Assembly: GCA_019918135.1 (NCBI GenBank)
Contig: WBZZ01000391.1
Span: 363,501 to 427,500, forward strand
DNA length: 64,000 bases
Direction of reading: 5' to 3'
Origin: Paulinella micropora
Taxonomy: Eukaryota > Cercozoa > Imbricatea > Euglyphida > Paulinellidae
Made by a program: the position numbers and the translations under genes. Below, one piece after another: positions 36,301 through 47,178 of this stretch; positions within the stretch are counted from its first letter, which is position 1, and every line of letters starts with the position of its first letter. Under the pieces are notes generated by a model. It had not been told where the DNA came from. It searched no databases and saw only the letters and a list, made by a program, of their open reading frames with translations.

Positions 36301-36925
36301 ATGGTCGATCATCATTTCATTCTGAGACATTACTAGACGTTGATGTGGTTCGTCGATCCGGAGAGGTAGATACTAAAATAATATACTATAACTATGATTT
36401 CTACACAAAACCATGTCTCTACTTTTTTATTTACAAAATGAAGCAGGATTCATACTAACTTCAATCATGTTACATAATAACCACACGCTGATTCAAGTTA
36501 CTAATTATTTATTCTTAAATAATTATAAAATGTTATTAATAATGAACATAATTGATCATGATCTTATTGCCTAAAATTATCATGTTCAAGTGTTAGTTCA
36601 CCAACACTGGTTTCGAAAGCGTGGATGTAAGTATTATTAATACCAAAATCAATCCTCACGCAGTGTAACAAAATTTACTTTTCGATGAACTCAGTTGAAA
36701 CAAACACAAGAACAAAATTATTACTTGCAGTCCAGCATCAGAAAGTGAGGAATTCGAGAGAGACTGTATAAAACTTCTCAGTCTGCCTCGTTTTTAAATT
36801 TTAAAAGAAAAATTACAAGCACATAGCTATAATTATAATAATGATAGTGACAGCGATTCTTGAGACAGTACTAAGTTCAACTGAAAAGAATAATAAAAAC
36901 TTATTTTTGTATTTTTATCACGTAG
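36301..36925 (+). other. Candidate small 5' exons of the Helitron gene
   Basis: Several short stretches are bordered by splice-like sites: 36301-36366 (TGACAG before, GTAGAT after), 36604-36633 (TGTTAG before, GTAAGT after) and 36732-36790 (TTGCAG before, GTTTTT after). Each has an open frame, but I could not make all phases agree, so some may be untranslated or wrong. The following exon starts at 36926 after CACGTAG. Confidence 0.3.
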
Positions 36926-37459
36926 GATCCGGTTCGTAACAACAATGGACTTAGCTTCGAACGTTGTGAAAGAACCATTCAACAAGCATTGAATTATGGT
37001 GGGAGATCGTCCATCCAAATAGACATCTTCAACGTGGCATGCTCTGAGCGTGATTCTACGGCGGCGATTCCATCTCCACCTTTACCTTCATTCAATTCAT
37101 CATTCTCTTCACTACCTTCTCCATCATCATCTTCTTCATCTGCGCCTCCATCATCAACTCAAAATCATGTTTCTGATAATCATCATGAAACCAAAGAAGA
37201 AAGACAGAGGAGACTCAGAAGAGAGTACCAACGTCGAAAACGACAAAACCCAGTAGTAAGAGAAGCAGACAATGCAGCTGCAAGACGACGCAGACTTCAA
37301 AGAGTTCAAGACGAAATGAAGAAAGACGAGCGCGTTACCAAGAAACCAAGGACAGCAAAAATGAGGAGAAACGTGTGCGTTGCCAAGAAATCAAGGAAAG
37401 CAAAAACGATGAGAGGAAGACAGCTTATCATCATTCCGATCATGAGATCCAAGAAGTAA
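36926..37459 (+). pseudogene. Helitron gene, N-terminal segment
   Basis: An open frame following an acceptor-like CACGTAG. It has a short folded-looking N-terminus, a Ser/Pro-rich linker (about 37060-37160), then a basic helical block (EERQRRLRREYQRRKRQ) that recurs in the next segment. The basic block and its flanking words (VACSER, ADNAAAR) are duplicated at 37460-37720, so this segment is an internal duplication of the next. Confidence 0.55.
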
Positions 37460-39431
37460 AGAATGTGGCATGCTCTGAGCGTGAGTTTACCATTCAATCT
37501 TCAGTTTTACCTTCATTCGATTTATCTGTATCATTCTCTTCAGAACAACTTTCATCATCATCTTCTTCGTTTCAATCGTCATCAATCTGCAATAATGTTT
37601 CTAACAATCATGAAAGCAAAGAAGAAACAAAGAGGAGACTCAGAACTGAATACCAACGTCGAAGACGACAAAACTTAGCAGTAAGAGTAGCAGACAATGC
37701 CGCTGCAAGACAACGCAGACTTCAAGCAGCTGAAGTGCGAAATGAAGAGAGGCGAGCTCGTTACCACGAAATGAAGGATGGCAAAAATGAAGAGAGGCGA
37801 GCTCGTTACCAAGAAATGAAGGATGGCAAAAATGAAGAGAGGCGAGCTCGTTACCAAGAATTGAAGGATGGCAAAAATGAAGAGAGGCGAGCTCGTTACC
37901 ACGAAATGAAGGATAGCAAAAATGAAGAGAGGCGTGCGCGTTACCAAGAAACTAAAGACAACAAAAACAAAGAGAGGCGGATAGTGTACCATTCTGACCC
38001 AGAGATCCAAGAAGTCAAGAACGCAAGACGTCGTGCCAGACAAACAGGCAGAAACCCTCTCTACAAAATCGCCTGTGCACATGTGACAACTTTTGACGAG
38101 AACGGCACCATGCTTTTGGCTCGACATGAAGATGATAAGTTAGGGACACCGTTCGACTCTCCTAACCAACGATGCCCTTTTTGTGGCGCGTGGTTTTGGA
38201 AGCACGAACTCAATCCGAACCTTCGCGCAAACCAACAATTCACAGATCGAATGGCTGCTAGACACTGCCGGTCGTGCTGTTCGAATGGGTATGTAAGGCT
38301 TGACAGGCTTCCACCCCTTCCCACCGATCTTCTCAACCTCTTTATTTTACACGGCCCAGTCGAACGCTACTTTCGCCAACATATACGCAGTTTCAATTCT
38401 TGCTTCAGCTTCGCTTCAATCAAAGCAGATCAGCTGCAGTCCCAGGTGGACCTCCAACCTTTGCAATACAAGGATCTACGCACCATCTCATCGGCCCTTT
38501 ACAGCCGAACTCTCCTGACCAAACGAACTTTCTCCAAATTTATTTCCTCGACAACAACCAACGACGAGCAAGGAGGCTACATGTGGTAGGGCTGTCAGAC
38601 AATCAATATGATGGATATATTATTGAAGCCTTGGAAGGAATTATGCAAAATAACAGATTCCTACAAGCCTTTGAAACAGCGCTTGATCGAGCTCGGCTGC
38701 GTCGAATGCGGGGATTTCCTCCCATTCCACACTTTCGTCTCCTCTGCCTTGGTCCCAACGATGGTCCTCCACTTCCAAACGGCTCGCATCGAGGACAGTA
38801 CAACGTGCCGAACGATGATAATATCGCCATACGAATCAACGAAGATGGTACATGCGCAGAAAATGCAGATCGCATTGTTGACGAGCGCCAAATTGTGATA
38901 TACGAGCGCCCAGCTACTGACAACCCAACCAACCTTGGTTTGCAGACTATCAACACGAGCCACGCAGACTACGATCCACTTGCTTACGTCTTATTTTGTC
39001 CCAGCGGAACTGGTCTTGGCTTTCATACAAGAATCAACTACAGCAATCGAGACAACAGGCCTTTTCGACGTGGGTTCATATCTTGCTTAGAGTATTATCG
39101 CTATCGCATCTACTTCCGCGAGTATTATCGCTATCGCATCTACTTCCGCGACGAGAACAAAGTGTACCCGGGCCATGAAAGTTACGTACCAATCGACGAT
39201 CCTGATAAAAGTCTGCAAGCATATCAGACACTCTTCACCTTGGAGGCCGCCTTTGGCAACAGTTCCTTGTCGATCAATATTGTAAGATCCAAGATCGCAG
39301 GCTTGACTGGCAACGAAACAACCCTCATCGTATCAGAAGCGACCTGTACCAACGACCTGGCAAGGAACACAAGACCATTCTCAACTCGTCTTTTACTGTT
39401 TCTTCACGTTCTTTTTACAAGCGGTACATGA
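37375..39431 (+). pseudogene. Helitron gene: charged repeats, zinc motif and Helitron-N domain
   Basis: The frame 37375-38589 contains five tandem copies of a 15-residue unit based on NEERRARYQEMKDGK (37738-37975), then a zinc motif CPFCGAWFW...HCRSCC (38170-38280), then the FRQHIRSFNSCFSFAS start of the Helitron N domain. A frame change near 38436 moves the coding frame to 38400-39431, with GPPTFAIQGSTHHLIGPL, and later HADYDPLAYVLFCPSG, words typical of Helitron Reps. A 30-bp tandem duplication lies at 39090-39150. Another frame change follows near 39390. Confidence 0.8.
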
Positions 39432-41979
39432 ACGCAATGTCCATGGTTCGCTTACTTGGCAGACCTCATCTCTTCATCACTATGACCGCAAACCCAAATT
39501 GGCAAGAAATAAAAGACGCGCTCAACCCTGGTCAGACCCCAAACGACAGGCCAGACATCATTCAGCGAGTGTTCGAAATGAAAGTGAAAGAACTCATCAA
39601 AACCATCACTAATGACAACTGTTGCGGCAGATGTATCGGGTACGTATATTCAATCGAAAATCAAAAGCGTGGCTTACCCCACATCCACCTTGTAATCTGG
39701 CTTCATCCAGAAGACGCGCCAACTCCTGAGAACTTTGACAACTTCGTGTCAGCAGAAATCCCCGACCTTAAAACTCAGCCTGAACTGCACCGTTTAGTCA
39801 CGACCCACATGCTTCATGGCTTCTGTCACCGTGAATCAAAGTGTTGGGAATTCGCCGGCGCTGCAGCAAGTTTTTCCCACGCGAATATTGCAACGTCACA
39901 TCCTATTCGGAGTCAGACGTCAAGGTTCAGTACAGGCGACGCTCAAATCAAAACGGTGATAATGAGTTTCTACGTGGTAGGTATATATATACCAACCAAC
40001 ACGTGGTTCCCTTCAATCCATTTCTTCTCCTCAAGTTCGATTGCCACATCAACGCTGAACTTTGCACTACATCTGGTTGGATAAAGTACCTCTTCAAATA
40101 TGTCCATAAGGGGCCAGACCGTCTCCGCGTGAATGTTCTCAACGAGAACGACGAAATCAAACAGTATATAGACGCTCGGTATGTTGGTCCGTGTGAAGCA
40201 GCCGCGCTGATCTTGGGTACGAACCGTTTCAAGTCTTCTCCCTCCTGTCCTACTCTCGACCTCCACCTGCCAAATGAGCAGCGTGTTTCAATGTACGAAC
40301 ACGCCTATCGATATAGTCACGAGCGAAACACTCGTTCCCAGCTCACTGCATATTTCGAGCGCGTCCTCTACGAACGTGACCACCCGCTACTTCCCAATCA
40401 ACTTGGCCGCACAGTAGACGGTAATCTCAAGCCGCAAGCTTCTGAACTTACTTATGTTCAATTTCCTAATTACTATTATTGGGTCACCGGGCACAAGGAG
40501 TGGCAACGTCGAGCTCCATCTCTCGCTGGAGAAAGAAATATAGCCCCACTGCTTGGACATGTGAAGCCTAACAGATTTGAACTGTACTGCCTCCGCACCC
40601 TGTTGCACATCGTGCAAGGTTACTACTTTTTCTTTCTTTCTTTTCTTCCCTGTAATCCAAGTCTTAATTTTTTTTCACTCACGAACCTAATCATTGTTTT
40701 GATAGGTGCTACGTGTTTTGAAGACGTTAGGACCTTTCAAGGCAGAATTTATCCTACCTTTGGTGAAGCGGCGCTAGCGAGAGGACTTTTACAGTCTGAT
40801 CGTGAATGGAACATTTGCCTGGCAGAAGCATCCCTTACAGACACTGCGCCCCAGCTTCGAAGGCTTTTTGTTATTATTCTTTGTGAGAACGAGGTGAGTG
40901 ACTCTTTGCAACTATGGGAAAATCACAAAGAAGCTCTGTCTGACGATCATACATATGAGCGTCGTAATCAGATTACAGGCGTCATCCCCGAACCTAACCA
41001 ATCTGACTTCCAGCTGGCTCTTCACGATATTTCTAAACTCCTTACGCAACATGGGCGCGCTTACCAAGAATTCAACCTTCCCAACCTTGTTTCTCTTTCT
41101 GGTCCTGTTCGGAGCATTCATGGTGGCAACCGACTCATCCAGCACGCGCTTTCGTATGATCTGCACACACAAGTCAACATTGTCCAGCGCAATCTTGCTC
41201 GTATGAACCCACAACAACTAAGTGTCTTTCATGCAATCAACGACGATATTATCGACTACGAACAAAACCCAAATATCATCCGCCCAAGGTTTCATATTCT
41301 CATCGCAACTGCTGGCACCGGGAAAACCATTATTGGATCAACTTTGACAGCAGCAACTCGAGCTAGAAGAGGAATCGCCTTGGCTTCTGCAAGCTCTGGT
41401 ATTGCTTCGACTTTATTGGAATTAGGCCAAACTGCGCATCGAACTTACTCTATTCCCGTTCCGTGCCTTCCGAATTCGCGATCTAACATACCTTATCGAT
41501 CACAACGAGCCGATCTTGTCAGGCGTGCCAACTTCCATCTCATTGACGAAGCTACCATGATGCCAAACGACATATTTCACATCATCAACGAACTATTCTT
41601 CTTTCTTCTTGATATTGACCCACAGCTTGAAGAAAACAAAGAAAGCATTCAAGTACCGATGGCTGGTCGTCCATTCCTCTTGATGGGTGATTTTCGACAG
41701 ACGTTTCCCATTCTACCCCGTGGTACAGACGCACAAATCATGCAGAGTTCTCTTCTAAGCTCGAGGTTTTGGACATTCGCAAAAGTGCACACACTTGTAA
41801 TTAACGAACGCGTGCGACAAGCATCAGGCACAGACCAAGTCGCGAAAAGAGATTATGCTGAGTTCTTGCTCCGGGTGTGGGATGGGACTGAACCACATGT
41901 TCACATCCCACACGCAGTTTTAGATCTGATTCGATCCCTGACCACCTCCTGTCTAGAAGCTTGCTTATCGGCGATTTAG
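39380..41979 (+). pseudogene. Helitron Rep nuclease and first half of PIF1-like helicase
   Basis: GRPHLFITMTANPNWQEI and the HUH motif KRGLPHIHLVIW (near 39670-39700) identify the rolling-circle Rep, which nicks DNA and covalently holds one strand. After a frame change near 39843, FPREYCNVTSY and IKYLFKYVHKGPDR (40084-40125) carry the tyrosine pair. An in-frame intron, 40619-40705, precedes GATCFEDVRTFQGRIYPTF. The helicase starts with TAGTGKT (Walker A, about 41308-41330), LIDEATMM (Walker B, about 41540) and GDFRQTFPILPRG. The frame stops at 41979, but the coding frame moves near 41935 to the next segment. Confidence 0.88.
40619..40705 (+). other. 87-nt intron in Helitron gene
   Basis: GTTACT donor, pyrimidine-rich body and TGATAG acceptor. 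Removing it joins HIVQ to GATCFEDV, matching the conserved Helitron sequence. The length is a multiple of three with no stop, so it stays open if retained. Confidence 0.75.
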
Positions 41980-43469
41980 TTTCAGACATCTATGGCGATC
42001 TATCTGATCAGAAGATGACTGACCCTAACTTTCTCTCCCAACGACTCATACTCACAACGAGAAACACGCAAGCAGCCAAGATCAACAAAAGAGTAGTCGA
42101 CCGTCTCCCCGATCCTGACAACACATCAATTGCTCTCCTTTCTGCAGATTCAGTCGGCCCTGATGACGACAAAAAATTGTATCCACTTGAAGTCCTTCAC
42201 ACCTTCAATCCCTCAGGCTTACCTCGTCATTCAATCACTGTGAAAAAGGGAACTATGGTGTTCCTTCTTCGCAACATGGACACTGCACATGGCCTCTGCA
42301 ACGGAACTAGATTGATCATCGAGTCAGCTAGCAACTTCAGGATGTCTGCTTATATCATCAACGAAGGACCTCACCAAGGCCTCAGAGTCACTATACCTCG
42401 AGTCATGCACACCACCAACCCGGATCACCACTTACCATTTCTGTTGAAACGAACTCAATTTCCTATCGCACTTGCATATGCGATGACTATTCACAAAGCA
42501 GAAGGCCAAACTATTAAGAAGGCTGGTGTGTTTTTATCGGAACCTGTCTTTTCTCACAGTCAACTTTTTGTCGCATTATCACGGGTATGCAATCCTGCCG
42601 ACATCAAAATCATGGTTCGCAACGTCCCTGACCAGCAAGGAAAGTTTCGCGACAGTGCTTTTCCTCACGTATACACGCGTAACATCGTGTATCCAAATGT
42701 GTATCAGGCTGTTGCTGCTCGACTAGCACGTCTGCCTCCTTTACCAGATCCGTCACTCGAAATTCCTCCTGATCATCCAGACAGACAACTTACTCGAGCC
42801 AACATTGTTGTAGCACAAGACCAACATCTGCGACAGGGTGCCATTAATCGTCGTCAATCTAACTTACAAGATGAACCTCAATACGCTTCCAATGAAATCA
42901 CATCTTATCGCAGGTCCAGAATCGATCACGCAGGCACCCACTCTTTGCATGACTTTCTATCTTCTTCTGATGCGACCACCGACTCCTCTTCTACTCACGC
43001 TGATCAACCTGTAATGCCTCCTCAATCTAGTCCTTCCACGCGACGACGTACTGCAGATCGGTGTCCAAACTGTGGAGAAGAAGACGTGCAAGCGGTAGAC
43101 AACAACATTATGCACTGCGGAACCTGCCAACATTATATTTGTGAATCTTGCCAAGAGCATATATTAGACAGTGAACTTAATTGTCCTGTCTGTGATGGTT
43201 CCAATCCAGAGGATCATGGTGACAGCTACCGTTACGACTTGGATGATTTGGACTCAGATTCTGACTCCTCAGCAGACTGCAAGGGAGATTGCGATATAGC
43301 AAGTACTCGGATCTCAGATCTCAAAGCTAGGGAGGAAGATCTTGTAACTAACATTCGAATCGTAGATCAACACATCAGTCGAACGGAGTTTCCAGATCAA
43401 TCTGTTCTTAACAATCACGCTCGCCTTCGCGCTGACCTTCAACGCATTCAGAACGAACTTACTGAACTG
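41935..43469 (+). pseudogene. Helitron helicase C-terminal half plus RING-like domain
   Basis: The frame starting before 41961 carries SQRLILTTRN, GLCNGTRLII, FPIALAYAMTIHKAEGQT (about 42460-42510) and LFVALSRV, the last PIF1 helicase motifs. After a Ser/Pro-rich linker comes a RING-like cluster CPNCGEED...CGTCQHYICESC...CPVCD (about 43060-43200). The exon ends at a GTAACT donor at 43470 in phase 0. Confidence 0.85.
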
Positions 43470-43540
43470 GTAACTCCTTGTAATTACATATTATAGTATT
43501 AAATATATACAAATCTCGTACATCACTTATATTTCTATAG
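43470..43540 (+). other. 71-nt intron in Helitron gene
   Basis: GTAACT donor and TCTATAG acceptor. Both flanking exons are open and in phase 0 across it. Confidence 0.75.
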
Positions 43541-44045
43541 GAAACTAAGACGTCTTTCAGATGTCCAGCTGCACGCCGCGTGGAAACAAGACAATGTCTA
43601 AGCTGTGACCAACCTTTTCGGATTTTCGCTGGGAACATAGACGCACATATTTGCTCTGATTGCTTTACACGACGACCCCCAACCACTACCAACGCCAACC
43701 ACGATCAAGCGACAAACTCAAGTGAAAGAACGTGCCTGTTGTGCGCTGAAACCAGCATTGAAGCGTGGTCATCCTTGGATTGCTGCACTCACGGTGAACT
43801 CATTTGCTTACCATGTATGCAACGAATAATAGAAACCAACTCTCTAGCAACTGTATGCCCCGTCTGCAAAAAACCTTTCAAGACAATCAATGGTTTTGAG
43901 ATTGTTCAACGGTCGTCTCCAACGCATTTATCATCTTCAGACGACACCCTTTCTCAACAAGCTGTACAAACTCTCCTCGAAAACGATTCAGATTCTCCGC
44001 TCCAACCCTCTACTTCCAGGCGTTTCCATCCACGTACAACACAAA
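43541..44045 (+). pseudogene. Helitron gene RING-finger exon, truncated by GC-rich insert
   Basis: A CLSC...CSDC pair (about 43600-43655) is followed by a RING finger, CLLCAE...CCTHGELICLPC...CPVCKK (about 43735-43870), suggestive of a ubiquitin-ligase-type module. A Ser-rich tail follows. At about 44045 composition and codon use change sharply to more than 65% GC by eye, marking the insert. Confidence 0.8.
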
Positions 44046-44049
44046 GAAC

Positions 44050-44570
44050 CAGACGCCAGCGAGGGGCTTGGGCTGTGCCGGTGCGCGCGCCCCCGGCGGC
44101 GGCGGGCGCGACCCGTTTCGTACCCTGGGAGCGAGACAGGCCGTACCCCCAGCGTACGCTGGCGTTCCCTGCGACCGCGCCTGGCGGGGCTGCCGGGCCG
44201 CGCCGAGATCCAGGCGTGTGCAAGCTAGGGCTAGCGCCACGATGTCCACGTGCTGGAACCAGCGCCTCTCCAGTGCGAGGTCCGGCGGCCCGGCCTCTGC
44301 TGGCCGGGGGGGAGGCGGCCCGGGCAGGCGCAGCCCCCAGAGCCAGAAGCTAGCGGCCCCCCGTCGGACGCACGACGAGCCCCGCCGCGCCGGGCGCCAC
44401 CACGTCGCGCCCCGCCATGACGGGTCCAAAGAAGGCCACCCGCCCCTCGACCAGGCAGAGCAGCTTGTTGTAACCGGCCGCGCGGCGCTGCTTCTCCACC
44501 ACCTTGAACGGAAAGTAGACGCGCCCCCCCACACGCAGGGCAGCGGCCGGGCGACGGCGGGCATGACGAA
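44050..44570 (-). pseudogene. Unidentified partial gene at left end of GC-rich insert
   Basis: Frames starting near 44564 show a plausible segment, VYFPFKVVEKQRRAAGYNKLL, in one frame (44532-44350) and a longer open frame to the junction in another. The frame change coincides with a run of C at 44523-44530. The gene would be cut by the left junction. I do not recognise a family, and a shadow frame cannot be excluded in such GC-rich DNA. Confidence 0.3.
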
Positions 44571-44796
44571 GTAGCCTGGGAGTTGGTGTTGCGGCTGGAG
44601 GCCACTCCTGGCGAGGGAAGCCGGTTAGGGACCAGACCCCTGGAACGAGGGGAAGAAGAAGCGGAGAGAGTGAGGGCCCGGACCTAGTTCCTTGTTATTA
44701 AAAAGCCCCAGCCTTTAATCCAAGTGAGGGTTACCAGGGTTGAGACGAGACAGAGGAGCCGGATCGTCGGAGTTCGGGGTCGTCGGGGCTGTGGGC

Positions 44797-46523
44797 CTAG
44801 GGGTCGGGCCCCGTGAGCCGCCGCTTGGCCCTCGCACCCGGGCGGGGCGCCGCCTGTGTCTGTGTATGCCGGAAGGGGTAGGTGTCGGGGAGGCCCACAA
44901 AGTCTACACCCCGGGCCTGCAGCAAGTCTAGGTGCTCGATGAAGCACAGTGAGAAGCAGCCGCTCACCCGCACCTGGCGCAGGTGGCGCAGGCTAGTCAG
45001 GCCCTTGAGGACGGCCAGGCCTCCGGAGCCGGACAGGTCCAGCGAGGCCAGCGCGGCCAGCGGTGCTAGTGCGGTCAGTGACAGGGTGACCTGCGTGGTT
45101 TGCAGGCGCAGTGCACGCAGGTTCGGCACGCACAGGAGCGCGGGCAGGGGCGCGTAAACCAGCCCCCGCAGCTCGAGCTCCCGTAGGTCGGGCAGCAGCC
45201 CGAGCCCGGAGGGCTCGATCGAGCCCAGCGTCGGCAGCAACGACAGCACGCGCAGCCCACGGCAGGCCGCCAGCGGCCGCAGGTCGGGGGTGTGTGTGAG
45301 CGGGCAGTCGCGGGACGCACAGCCGGCGGCCGGGTAGCGGAGCCGCAGCGTGTGCAGGTGCGGCGCGCCGGCCAAGAAGTCCAGGCTGTGGCCCGGTGGT
45401 TCGAGGTCACCTAGGTCCACATTGCGCAGCTCCGGCAGGCGCGGCCAAGGCGCCCGGCCCAGGGGTCCACGGCCTGCGGCGCCAAGCGCACGTGCAGGAC
45501 CTCCAGGCCGGGCGCCGAGTGTGGGAGCCGCAGGCTCTGCAGGGAGGGGCAGTCCAAGACCCGCAGCACACGCAGCCGGGGCAGGCCGGGCTCACCTGCG
45601 GACAGCGTGGCTACGGCGGGACAGTTCTCTACGTGCAGGTATTCCAGCTGCGGCAGGGCGGGGAGCAGCAGGCTGAGGTCGGGGGTCCACAGGCCGCGCA
45701 GCACCAGCCGGCGGAGCCGGGGGTGGCCGGCTAGGAAGCCCAGGCCTCGCAGGCTAGAGCAAGAGGCCAGCTCGAGCTCTTCTAGGTCGGGCCAGCGCGC
45801 CAGAGCCTCCGCCTGGGCCAGCAAGGGGCAGTGGCGGAGGCTGAGCGTCCTGAGCCGGGGGGCCGACCGCTGCAGCGACCCTAGGCTGAACGCCGGTCGG
45901 GTGTGCGAGAGCCTGACACAGCGGAGCTCGGGCAGCAGGGCCAGGCCACTGATGTCTTGCAGGGAGGAGCAGTGCTCTAGCTGCAGCTCGGCCAGGCGAG
46001 GTGCTAACACGTGCAGCCCGTGCAGCGAACGCAGCTGGGGAGCCCGGCCTAGGTACAGCCTGCGCAGGCGCGCCCCGCCCAGGCCGCCCGGCGGCAGCTC
46101 GCGCAGGTAGCAGAGGGGTCCGAGGGTGCCCGCCGCCGGGGGGCCGCCCGCGTGCAGTGCGCTCAGCAGCGCCAGCTCTCGCACATCCAGGGAGGGCAGC
46201 AGACCGCCCGCTTGTTCCCACTCGGCCACGCCGCCGATGAACAGGCGCCTGACACTGACCCCCAAGCTTTGCAGTAGCCGCTGGGTGCCCAGGGAGGGCG
46301 CGTGGCCGAGCACCAGCGGTCGGGGCCACAGCGCGGGCTGCTCCCGCAGGCCCCAGAGGCCCCCGACACGTACGCGCAGCAGGCTGAAAAGGGTACAGGC
46401 CGGCAGAAAAGACAGGATCTCTTTCTGCAGCTCGGCCGGCAACGAGTCGCCGTCCGCGGCCGCCCCCGCAGGGGTGGGCGGCTGGCCGGGCGGTTGGCCC
46501 GCAGGGCTGGGCGAACTCTCCAT
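44797..46523 (-). pseudogene. F-box / leucine-rich-repeat protein with one frame change
   Basis: The start is the ATG at 46523. LPAELQKEILSFLPACTLFSLLRV (about residues 30-53) fits an F-box, the module that binds SKP1 in SCF ubiquitin ligases. About 16 leucine-rich repeats follow, of the type LxxLxLxxCxxL, running through a frame change near 45411-45450 to the stop at 44797 (about 575 codons in all). The repeats would select a substrate. A lone viral or virus-like F-box/LRR protein would be expected to redirect host protein degradation. An ATTAAA signal lies downstream at about 44719. Confidence 0.7.
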
Positions 46524-47178
46524 AGTGCCGGGCCCGGGCACAGGAACCGATTCGGCTTTGGGGGGACCCGAGCTTCCTCTTCTCTGTCAGTCAGTTTCAG
46601 CCACGTCGTCTGCCCCCTCCCCCCCCTGGGGGGGGGGGGGGGGAGGGCGGCCCGTGCTCCATCCCCTCCCCCGCTGCGTGCCCCGGCCGCGGGCACGCCG
46701 TGGCGCCGCACCCCCTCCCCGCCCCCCCGGGCGACGGGGGGTTGGCCTGGGCACGCCGCGGCGCCGCACCCCACTCGGCCTGTCTGCGGCCGCCTCCTCC
46801 CCGCGCCCCAACACCCCCCCCTCGTTGTGTTGCGCTGAGAGTGGAGCAGGAAGGGAAGAAGAAACAGAACAGGACCTGCGCTCAGGAAGCCAGCGTCCCC
46901 CCCCCTCGCGCACGCGTCCTAGTGCAGGACGTGGGGCGCGTAGAGGTGTGTGGGTGGGGAGGGAGCGGGGGGGGGGGGGGGTGGTGTGGGCGCGTCCCCT
47001 CCCCCCCGACGCGCGCGCCGGGGGGGGGGAGGCGGCGCGTGCCGGGCTGGGGGGCGCCCCCCACGCGCGTGGGGGGGGGGGGGGAGCCCCCGGCCGTGGG
47101 GTAGCTGCCCTGGCCCAGGACGACACACAAAGCCAGTTCCAGCCCAGAGCAGCAGCAACCAGCCAGCCAGCCAACAGC

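Noticed and set aside
44350-44532. dUTPase-like reading of the partial gene at the insert's left end
   Set aside because: Only a vague APGAAGL-type similarity; none of the other dUTPase motifs is present.
46126-47178. N-terminal extension of the 1,047-residue frame in the GC-rich insert
   Set aside because: It is Pro/Arg/Gly low-complexity sequence overlapping the F-box gene and long G/C runs, so I start the gene at the ATG at 47179.
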